Source: Nitrospirota bacterium
GTDB lineage: Bacteria; Nitrospirota; Thermodesulfovibrionia; Thermodesulfovibrionales; UBA6898
Length of the DNA stretch: 64,000 bases
Assembly: GCA_024275975.1 (NCBI GenBank)
Contig: JAJRYC010000004.1
Location: 17,837 to 81,836, forward strand
Direction of reading: 5' to 3'
Shown: positions 7,532-14,556 of the stretch, one piece after another
How the letters are laid out: each line of letters opens with the position of its first letter
How positions within the stretch are numbered: the first letter of the stretch is position 1
Program-made: the position numbers and the translations under genes
The notes under the pieces: model-generated
Told to the model about the DNA's origin: nothing
Databases searched by the model: none
What the model saw: only the letters and a program-made list of their open reading frames with translations

Positions 7532-7992
7532 CTAAAAAAGATCTTGTAAAACTTGCACTGAAACACATAATGGAAAGTGGTGCGCTATTTACTATAATAA
7601 AGACAGAAATGGATAAATTCATAGAAAAATACAAAGTAAACTGGCTTCCAAACAGCCAGGTAAGCACAATACAGGAGATTCTCCTCTCCACAAATACAGA
7701 GACAGTTCTGGACAATCTCAACCAGTATAGTAACCGACAGTCTAGCAGACACTCTGAAAAGGATAAGTGGCAGAGAGAGGCTGATGGAATTAAAGCTATA
7801 GATTATTTTATTGATATGGTAAAAGGTCTTGAAGAGAGACATTTCGGTTTTATCAGTGAAAAGCTGGAGGATGAATTCAGATTGATACTTGACGACGAAT
7901 TTAAAGATGAAGCTTTCAAAGCCTTACTCACTATCTTTACCCATATTTTTGTAACCACATTAAGATCCAGGCAGGAGGGGAAAAATGTTTGA
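7528..7992 (+). CDS. Cas11/Csm2-like small subunit
   Basis: A 154-residue, almost wholly alpha-helical protein with no RAMP motif. It lies between Csx10 and Cas7 genes, the usual place of the small subunit (Csm2/Cmr5/Cas11), which forms the inner filament contacting target RNA. Sequence similarity in this family is weak, so the call rests on size, helical composition and position. It overlaps both neighbours (ATGA with csx10, 8 bases with the next gene), consistent with a stoichiometric complex subunit. Confidence 0.7.
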   Translation: MTKKDLVKLALKHIMESGALFTIIKTEMDKFIEKYKVNWLPNSQVSTIQEILLSTNTETVLDNLNQYSNRQSSRHSEKDKWQREADGIKAIDYFIDMVKGLEERHFGFISEKLEDEFRLILDDEFKDEAFKALLTIFTHIFVTTLRSRQEGKNV

Positions 7993-8764
7993 AAAGCTAC
8001 AAAGCAGATATATCTTCAGGGGAGAGATTGTCCTTGAAAAGGAATTTCACATTGGAAGCGGGAAAGGAGATGCAAGGACAGATGCCCTTGTGGTGAAGGA
8101 CTTTTCTAACAGACCCTATATTCCGGGGTCATCCTTAAGAGGTGTTCTAAGGTCAACTATTGAAAGGATTGCCTCATCCATCGGGAAAAATCCGTGTATG
8201 CTCGTAAATAAAGGTTGTGTAACAAATTCAGGTGAGCTCCAGGAGGAGTTTAAAAAGATACTAAAAGATAAAGACAAAACTGACATAGAAAGCTTTTTAA
8301 ATGATGACTCGAAAATATGCCCTGTGTGTCGACTCTTTGGCTCTACAGTTATTGCTTCCAGAATACGCGTTACAGACCTGTACTTAAAGAATGATATCAA
8401 GTTAACGGCAGTCAGGCATGGAGTTGCAATCAACAGAGATACAGAGACCTCTCAGGATAAGGCAAAGTTTGACTTTGAAACCGTGCCTGCTCAGACAAGA
8501 TTTGACTTTGAAATCATTGGAGAAAACCTCGATGACAATAATCTTGCTCTTCTTGCAATAGGTATTCAGGAAATGGTTGATGGAGACTTCTGGTTGGGAG
8601 GAAACACAGCAAGGGGGCTTGGCAAGTGTAAGTTAGCAGGGCTCAAGATAAAGTATTTTAATGGGTCTGAGGGGTTAAGGCAATATCTCGTAAGCAGGGA
8701 AGACGGTCTCGACGAGATGAGCAAAGAGGATTTTTTCAATAAGATATCTATTGTAGTCGCATAA
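7985..8764 (+). CDS. Cas7-group RAMP (Csm3-like) subunit 2
   Basis: A 259-residue Csm3-like backbone protein. It shows FHIGSGKGDARTDALVVKD, in which Asp33 matches the catalytic aspartate of Csm3 in position and context, then IPGSSLRGVLRSTIE, ICPVCRLFGST, and the glycine-rich loop FWLGGNTARGLGKC. It is the most canonical Csm3 of the set. It probably binds crRNA and cleaves target RNA every six bases, as is known for this family. The stop (TAA) is 16 bases before the next start, which has its own GGAGG. Confidence 0.9.
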   Translation: MFEKLQSRYIFRGEIVLEKEFHIGSGKGDARTDALVVKDFSNRPYIPGSSLRGVLRSTIERIASSIGKNPCMLVNKGCVTNSGELQEEFKKILKDKDKTDIESFLNDDSKICPVCRLFGSTVIASRIRVTDLYLKNDIKLTAVRHGVAINRDTETSQDKAKFDFETVPAQTRFDFEIIGENLDDNNLALLAIGIQEMVDGDFWLGGNTARGLGKCKLAGLKIKYFNGSEGLRQYLVSREDGLDEMSKEDFFNKISIVVA

Positions 8765-8780
8765 TCGGGAGGAGCAGAAT

Positions 8781-9767
8781 ATGCTTAAGAAAATATTAAA
8801 CGAAATAAGCATGACATTTCATATTGAGGCCACAGGCCCAATACTCATAAAAGAAGGCGATACCAAGGAAGAAGATTCTTCTTTGATGCGTTTTGTTGTA
8901 GATGCAAATCAGAAAATATTCATCCCTGGCAGTTCAATAAGGGGGGTCTGGCGCAGCTGGTGTGAGAAGATTGCGCGGACGATAAGTAATGGTGTACCTC
9001 TTGCCTGTGACCCATTCAATAATATATTAGATACAGAAAATCTGTCTTGTTCCAAAAGGCTTGAAAAAATGGACACGTCTAATGTTTATGCTCTCTCCTG
9101 TCCTATTTGCAAACTTTTTGGGAATACCTCTCAGGGGAGCAGGATAAGGATATCCGATGCATATATTGTCAATGGTGATATTGCAAGAGATAATCTTCCG
9201 GTTCGTGATGGTATCGGTATTGACAGATTTACTGGTGGATCAAGTAGTGGTGCAAAGTTCAGGTATCAATATCTGAGTGACAAGACTTTTGAGGCAGAGA
9301 TTCACATAAGAAACTTCGAACTATGGCAACTTGGACTGCTTGGCTATCTTTTCAGGGATTTCAGGGAAGAACTCATTCCCGTAGGCTTTGGGAAGACGAG
9401 GGGGCTTGGAAAGGTGAAAGGCACGATAGAAGGTCCAAAATTAACATTTTATGGTCTTCAACACCCTCGAATTAATAGCACTGACAAGAAGGCTGAGATT
9501 AAAGGAAGTGGAAGCCTGTATACCGATGTGGACAAGGGTCACTATTGCTTTGCTACTGAAGCACCTGTTGAGATAGATTTCAAAACAGCCTCAAACTCGG
9601 CTATAAAGACAATAATTGAGCTAGACGGAGATCAGGCCGAAAGTCTGTTTATGAAAAAATCTCCAGATTACTGGGCTAACGTAAAGGATGACGGGACCCC
9701 AGGAGGCTATTATCTTATAGCACAGGAAGCGAGAAACCATATTGGCGAGGTAATAGAAGATGCCTGA
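8781..9767 (+). CDS. Cas7-group RAMP (Csm3-like) subunit 3
   Basis: A 328-residue RAMP with IPGSSIRGVWRSWCEKI at about residue 50, SCPICKLFGNTSQGSRI, and the loop GFGKTRGLGKVKG. Asp32 in EEDSSLMRFVVD may be its catalytic aspartate. It carries about 70 residues after the glycine-rich loop that the shorter Csm3 proteins lack. Within III-D operons, one longer Cas7 of this kind is usual. It overlaps the following csx19-like gene by 8 bases. Confidence 0.85.
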   Translation: MLKKILNEISMTFHIEATGPILIKEGDTKEEDSSLMRFVVDANQKIFIPGSSIRGVWRSWCEKIARTISNGVPLACDPFNNILDTENLSCSKRLEKMDTSNVYALSCPICKLFGNTSQGSRIRISDAYIVNGDIARDNLPVRDGIGIDRFTGGSSSGAKFRYQYLSDKTFEAEIHIRNFELWQLGLLGYLFRDFREELIPVGFGKTRGLGKVKGTIEGPKLTFYGLQHPRINSTDKKAEIKGSGSLYTDVDKGHYCFATEAPVEIDFKTASNSAIKTIIELDGDQAESLFMKKSPDYWANVKDDGTPGGYYLIAQEARNHIGEVIEDA

Positions 9768-10263
9768 AATCGGTACAATAATGGCTATTAGTTCTGAGAC
9801 ACTGGATGGACTTATCAATAAAACCTTTTCAGACACTGAAAATACCATCGCTATCCTTGAGAGATGGTTCTGCAGGAAAAATGAAAAGCCTGACTTCTTT
9901 GACCACATATCAGAATTAACAGACAGCGTGTCTGCGTGGGACAAAGGTAGAATCTTTGATAATACCTCTGAGATACGATGGGAACGAGCTGTAGATGGGT
10001 TCCATATTGTATGGATAAAGGATGATGGGACTATTCCTCCGGAATGGCAAACAAAGGAACAGATTAAGTTGGTTGGTAAAAGAAAGATTTTGCTATGGGG
10101 AAAGAGAATTGAAGATAAAGAGCTGTGGTATGAAAAGCAGGTCCCGAGAATACTTAAATATCCTGTTAGTGGTGAGGGAGAGAGGGTTTATGCATTGTTA
10201 AATGAGTATACCCTTATGGATAGATCAACAGTCTATCGATTCAAGGAGGTGATTGCAGAATGA
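9760..10263 (+). CDS. csx19: Csx19-like III-D accessory protein
   Basis: A 167-residue protein whose middle part, with DKGRIFDNTSEIRWERAVDG and then FHIVWI and LLWGKR, matches the pattern of Csx19/TIGR03984 proteins, a small family almost restricted to type III-D loci. Known structures place Csx19 within the III-D effector. It lacks RAMP glycine loops. It is coupled to both neighbours by overlaps (8 bases, then ATGA). Confidence 0.75.
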   Translation: MPEIGTIMAISSETLDGLINKTFSDTENTIAILERWFCRKNEKPDFFDHISELTDSVSAWDKGRIFDNTSEIRWERAVDGFHIVWIKDDGTIPPEWQTKEQIKLVGKRKILLWGKRIEDKELWYEKQVPRILKYPVSGEGERVYALLNEYTLMDRSTVYRFKEVIAE

Positions 10264-11588
10264 GTTTTGCAAATCCATATAATTTTGTAAAAATTGACAA
10301 TGGTGTTGAAAGAAGTAATATTCACAACACTGTCTTTCACAATAAAATACAAGAAAATACTTATACAGGCGTTTTGAAATGCACTTTAAAAACCCTTACA
10401 AAAATATTTACTCCTTCAACTTTGCCGGAAGATATTGAAGAAAAAAATATCGGAAAAGATAAAAATGGGCGCCCAAGGATACATTACATGTTTAAGTCTT
10501 TTTATTATCTTAAAAAAGACAAGCAAAAACAATATGCGATCCCAGGTTCATCTTTGAAGGGTGTTATTCGTTCTGTAGCAGAAGCGATTTCTAATTCGTG
10601 CATGCATGTATTTGACGGTAAATATAAAAATATTTCATACAAAAACAGTGATGCACTGCATAAGGATAGCTGTATCTTTATAGGTGAGCACGGCAACTTG
10701 GCCGAAGGAGTTTGTATTTGTTGCAGTATGTTTGGCATGGCTAATGCAAAAGATACAAAAAAGGCACCCGAATCAGAAAATAAATTACTTCCAAATGCTT
10801 TTAAAGGTAAAATGAGTTTTTCTGATGCTCTGCTACAAAGCACCCCATCATTTGAAACCATCTTCTCTTTAAAAGAGTTATCTTCTCCAAAACCATACCA
10901 CAAAACTTTTTATGCAGATAGGCAAACAATTAAAGGTCGAAAGTTTTATTACCATCATTCTGACCATGATGTAAAAGATTTGAAGGGTGAAGAAACCCAC
11001 CGAAACCGTTCAGTCATCCCCTTAAAAAAAGATGCCCTGTTTGAATTTACCATCTCCTATGAGAACCTTACAGAGGAAGAATATGGCCTTCTTCTTACAA
11101 CCCTTGAACTTGAATCAGGACTGGCGCATAAAATTGGAATGGGAAAGCCTCTTGGGCTTGGTAGTTGCGAGATTGTGGTAACTGAGATAAGAGAATTTTC
11201 AAAGAATCGTTACCTGTCTATTTCTAATGCGAGTGCTTGCAAACTTTTCAGTAATGATGCCCTTAAAGAAAGAAAAGAGACGATAAAAGGTTTATGGGAA
11301 AATGGAATACCCAACGATTTGAAATGTATTCTCAGATTGAATAATGGGTTTACAGTGATAAGATACCCCAAAAAAGATACCCGCGACCAATCAAATGATG
11401 AATTTACCATATATAAAAATCTCCATCCACCGTGTAGCAGTTTCTCTGATGATGAAAAAACTGGAGAGGGCATAGTAGCATTTCATACACCGCAGATAAA
11501 GCCTGAAAAATCGCATAGAAAAAAGCCAAGCCATGCTGTAGGGAGCCTGGCAGACGTCTTCAAAGAGGCAATTAAAAATAAAAAGTAG
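10260..11588 (+). CDS. RAMP protein of TIGR03986 type
   Basis: A 442-residue RAMP starting with NPYNFVKI, the hallmark N-terminus of the TIGR03986 family found in type III-D operons. It has IPGSSLKGVIRSVAE at about residue 97, a CCSMFG segment corresponding to the CxxCxxFG motif of other Cas7 proteins, and a glycine-rich loop HKIGMGKPLGLGSCEI. The C-terminus is a charged tail (RKKPSHAVGSLADVFKEA). It probably forms the 3' end of the backbone filament. Seven bases separate it from the CARF gene. Confidence 0.85.
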   Translation: MSFANPYNFVKIDNGVERSNIHNTVFHNKIQENTYTGVLKCTLKTLTKIFTPSTLPEDIEEKNIGKDKNGRPRIHYMFKSFYYLKKDKQKQYAIPGSSLKGVIRSVAEAISNSCMHVFDGKYKNISYKNSDALHKDSCIFIGEHGNLAEGVCICCSMFGMANAKDTKKAPESENKLLPNAFKGKMSFSDALLQSTPSFETIFSLKELSSPKPYHKTFYADRQTIKGRKFYYHHSDHDVKDLKGEETHRNRSVIPLKKDALFEFTISYENLTEEEYGLLLTTLELESGLAHKIGMGKPLGLGSCEIVVTEIREFSKNRYLSISNASACKLFSNDALKERKETIKGLWENGIPNDLKCILRLNNGFTVIRYPKKDTRDQSNDEFTIYKNLHPPCSSFSDDEKTGEGIVAFHTPQIKPEKSHRKKPSHAVGSLADVFKEAIKNKK

Positions 11589-11595
11589 GAGAAAA

Positions 11596-12285
11596 ATGTC
11601 TAAATTAATCATCACGACAGTCGGTACATCTACAATAAGCAACAAACTTTTTCCCGAAAGTTGTAACGTAGAAATCGAAGAATTAAAAAAAGGCAAAGTA
11701 ATAAATAATTACAATAAAATTATTAATAAGACGGCTACTGCTCTCAAAAACGCGATTGACAACGACCGCCCGAATAAACTTCTTTCAGCAGAGCTTGCAT
11801 CACTGAGAGTATTCAAGCAAAGTCTTGGCATTTCAAAGGATGATACAATTGTCTTCTTTTCATCAGACTCCGAAGATGGCAGGTTCTGTGCTTCGGTGAC
11901 CAACCAAGTTCTCAATGAACTTGGTTGGTGTAATGCTCCTGAGCCTGTCGTAATAGAAGGTTTAAAGACACGAAGAACAGGAAAAGAAGAAGATATATCA
12001 AAAAACTTTATGGATGCAGGCTTAAAGAAACTAAAGGAAGAGACAGAGCATATCCTTAGGGGCAAATTTTTTGATGAAAAATATTTCAACATTACTGGTG
12101 GGTTCAAGGCGACTATACCTTTTGTTACTATTCTTGCCTTTGAAAAGAGGATATCGCTTGTATATTTGTATGAGGAGGATAGTGATTTGATAGTGATAGA
12201 ACCACCAGATAATTTTAATTGCTCTTACGAAATGATGGTGAACAATATGACCCGCCGTATTCCACGGCAGATATTGGCACTATGA
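11596..12285 (+). CDS. Stand-alone CARF-domain protein (APE2256/Crn1-like)
   Basis: A 229-residue Rossmann-type protein with the CARF signature of the TIGR02619/APE2256 family: LIITTVGTSTISN at the N-terminus and FNITGGFKATIPF at about 164-176. The family binds cyclic oligoadenylates made by Cas10. Ser12 and Lys171 occupy the positions used for catalysis by the ring nuclease Crn1 (Sso2081 Ser11 and Lys168), so it might also degrade the messenger. There is no HEPN, PD-(D/E)XK or other effector domain after the CARF. Its stop overlaps the start of a membrane protein gene (ATGA), so sensor and effector may be separate, stoichiometrically made chains. Confidence 0.85.
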   Translation: MSKLIITTVGTSTISNKLFPESCNVEIEELKKGKVINNYNKIINKTATALKNAIDNDRPNKLLSAELASLRVFKQSLGISKDDTIVFFSSDSEDGRFCASVTNQVLNELGWCNAPEPVVIEGLKTRRTGKEEDISKNFMDAGLKKLKEETEHILRGKFFDEKYFNITGGFKATIPFVTILAFEKRISLVYLYEEDSDLIVIEPPDNFNCSYEMMVNNMTRRIPRQILAL

Positions 12286-13328
12286 ATATATATGATAATA
12301 TACAGAAAAAAGTTTACCAATGGCATTCTCAACATCCTGAGGGTATTGAAAGTTTTGTAGATAATATAATTAGAGAGAGCAACAACGAGACAGTTCAGAA
12401 GCTGAATGATTTTGTTGATTATCTCACTATGTATGGTCTTAAGGATCATCTCCCCAACGCATACATTGACGCGAAATATCACTTAAAAGAAAAAGCGATT
12501 GAAAATCTTGATGCTTCCCCTGATGATAAAACAAAGGCCGCATTATATGATTGGCTAAAGATATGTATAAATACTCAAAAAGATATAAATTACGATTTTT
12601 ATTTTGAGAAAAACAACCTGAACAGAGAAGAAGAAGTAAAAACAATACTTTTTGGGAATGGCAAGCTGCGAAAAATCTTTAAGAACCGAGATTGGCAGAT
12701 TCGCCTGAAGACCGTAGCGGACTGGTTTTTGAGAAGATACAACGGGGAAATAGCAAGAGACATATTGAGATCTCACCAAAATTTTGACTGCTGGGACAAT
12801 CTCAAGCTATTTTATCCACGTATGATAGTGGCAATAATCGTTGGGCTTTTAGCGTTGATGACAGGACAGGAGATTTGGGATCTGCCACATAACATTTCTG
12901 GTCGTATAACCGGAGTAATCTATGGCCCAATCGCAAAGTTTTGGGGATGGCATTTGTCAGATGCGTATAGTAATTTAGTAAGTCTTATCGGTTTATTAGT
13001 TATTGTTTTCTTTTTTTATGTGCTTTCTGTTCTATACTTGCGCTATGAATGCTACAACATAATATTTGACACAAAAGCAGCTGGATGCAGGGCAAGAAAA
13101 GTGGGTGGACGAGGGTTATTTGCAAGTTTAATATTGTCGACCTTAATCTGTTATGCAATTGGACCTATCTCGGGTACTAAAGAAGTAATGAATCCCGCTA
13201 CATATTACAGTTGTCAGGCAGGTCTACCCGTTTTTAAAAATATCATTTTCTTTGCCTCTGCCGCCCTATTTATCGGTATCTTCATGCAGGTCTTCTGGGA
13301 GAAGGAAACAATTACGGAGCCGTTATAA
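12282..13328 (+). CDS. Four-helix membrane protein coupled to the CARF gene
   Basis: A 348-residue protein of no family I recognise. Residues 1-170 are a soluble, charged, helical domain. Hydrophobic segments at about 176-196, 232-253, 278-295 and 320-339 are likely transmembrane helices, joined by short loops. I chose ATG 12282 because it overlaps the CARF stop as ATGA; an earlier in-frame ATG at 12219 would lie inside the CARF gene. There is no Shine-Dalgarno, so translation is probably coupled. No GMN motif is present, so it is not a CorA channel. Inferred role: membrane-damaging or channel effector controlled by the CARF protein after cyclic-oligoadenylate binding. Confidence 0.75.
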   Translation: MNIYDNIQKKVYQWHSQHPEGIESFVDNIIRESNNETVQKLNDFVDYLTMYGLKDHLPNAYIDAKYHLKEKAIENLDASPDDKTKAALYDWLKICINTQKDINYDFYFEKNNLNREEEVKTILFGNGKLRKIFKNRDWQIRLKTVADWFLRRYNGEIARDILRSHQNFDCWDNLKLFYPRMIVAIIVGLLALMTGQEIWDLPHNISGRITGVIYGPIAKFWGWHLSDAYSNLVSLIGLLVIVFFFYVLSVLYLRYECYNIIFDTKAAGCRARKVGGRGLFASLILSTLICYAIGPISGTKEVMNPATYYSCQAGLPVFKNIIFFASAALFIGIFMQVFWEKETITEPL

Positions 13329-13397
13329 ACTCGATGTATAAAGTTAACCAACGGCTAAGAGGAGAGTTGCATAGTTAAAATCCATGCATCACAACCA

Positions 13398-14327
13398 ATG
13401 AGACATCAATCTATAATTCAGCCGGAGGCAAGTTATCTGAAAGAAAGCCTTTCAGTATTCAGCGCTTTAAAGGTTGAATTCACTCTATTCCCTCTTGAGA
13501 CTATCCATCTCGGTCCTGACGAGGTTAAAGGTGATCGCTGGAGAGGTTGTTTTGGGGAGGCGTTAAGAAGACGTGCGTGTGCGTTCAGGTGGAAAGAAAT
13601 CGACTGCAATAAATGCGATGTCAGAGGAGACTGTCTATATCACGGGTATTTTTTCATAGACAGGCCGCATCCTTATGTAATGCTCCCCGAGCTTGACGGC
13701 AAACGGGTATATAATACGGGGGAAAGGATGCTGCTTGAAATGGTGCTTATCGGAGCGGCAGCAGAGCATGTGGATAAGTTTGTAATGACTGTTGAAGAGA
13801 TGGGCAGAATGGGTATAGGCGGCGGAAGAGGGAGATTTCGAGTGAACTCCGTGGTGGCAGAGGACTCAATTGATGCTTCCGGGTTTTTTGAAGAAGAACC
13901 CCTGACTGTTGACCATTGCACCATTGAATTGCTTACCCCGCTCAAAATAAAAGAGGGGATAAAGGGGCTCAATTATTCCAATCTCTCTTTTGAGACCTTT
14001 TTCAGGCTTTTAATAAAAAGAATTATCAACCTTAACAACCTTTACTGCAATGGCAGGGGCTTTAACAAGGAGCGGATTGAGCCTGAGAAACAAAACCTTT
14101 TTACGTTGGCCGGTGAGATTGAAACAAAAACATATACAGAATGGCGGGACTTCAATAGATTTTCCTCAAGACAACATAAGTCACTGAAAATTGGGGGACA
14201 AATAGGGATAATAAGGTATAATGGAGAAATAGGCCGGTTTTATCCATATCTTAAGATGGGCGAGGTGCTTGGGGTCGGGCAGCATACAACAAGCGGATTC
14301 GGAAGATACCGCATAAGTACCGCCTGA
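13398..14327 (+). CDS. cas6: Cas6 pre-crRNA endoribonuclease
   Basis: A 309-residue protein of the pfam10040-type Cas6 family. Near the N-terminus it has DRWRGCFGEALRRRACAF and a cysteine cluster (CNKCDVRGDC). The C-terminal half has RFSSRQHKSLKIGGQIG and the glycine-rich loop GVGQHTTSGFGRYRI. Cas6 cuts within CRISPR repeats and leaves the eight-base 5' tag, here ACTGAAAC. It follows the membrane protein by 69 bases and lies directly before array 2, so it is probably the last gene of the effector operon. Unlike some RT-Cas1 systems, it is not fused to the reverse transcriptase. Confidence 0.9.
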   Translation: MRHQSIIQPEASYLKESLSVFSALKVEFTLFPLETIHLGPDEVKGDRWRGCFGEALRRRACAFRWKEIDCNKCDVRGDCLYHGYFFIDRPHPYVMLPELDGKRVYNTGERMLLEMVLIGAAAEHVDKFVMTVEEMGRMGIGGGRGRFRVNSVVAEDSIDASGFFEEEPLTVDHCTIELLTPLKIKEGIKGLNYSNLSFETFFRLLIKRIINLNNLYCNGRGFNKERIEPEKQNLFTLAGEIETKTYTEWRDFNRFSSRQHKSLKIGGQIGIIRYNGEIGRFYPYLKMGEVLGVGQHTTSGFGRYRISTA

Positions 14328-14422
14328 GAAATACGGGTATAAGGTAAAAGTTTAACAATAGGCAAGTAACAGGGTAAGAATAAAGAGAAAAATCTTTATT
14401 TAAATGAATTGTCTCAGGCGGT
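14319..14422 (+). promoter_or_regulatory. 11-bp inverted repeat spanning the cas6 end and CRISPR leader
   Basis: ACCGCCTGAGA at 14319-14329, which contains the cas6 stop codon, is the exact reverse complement of TCTCAGGCGGT at 14412-14422. A smaller hairpin (AATAAAG and CTTTATT, about 14375-14398) lies inside the loop. The structure could end the cas operon transcript or serve as a leader element for integration. Its function is not shown by sequence. Confidence 0.5.
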
Positions 14423-14441
14423 CGTTGTAAACACAGGCTCT

Positions 14442-14473
14442 TTGACAACTTAAAAGCTGTTTTGTGGTATAAT
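14442..14473 (+). promoter_or_regulatory. Leader promoter of CRISPR array 2
   Basis: TTGACA at 14442-14447 and an extended -10 TGGTATAAT at 14465-14473, with a long 20-bp spacing. The first repeat begins 83 bases after the -10. The context GGCTCTTTGA just before the -35 is shared with the leader of array 1. Confidence 0.5.
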
Positions 14474-14556
14474 TTTCATGGTATGGGAAAGCAAAATGCT
14501 ATTCAGGCGGAAACCATACTGTATAGGCTTATGTGTCAAGGCTTTACAGGGGGAGG

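Noticed and set aside
12282..13328. CorA-type type III effector
   Set aside because: No GMN motif and the wrong number and placement of membrane helices.
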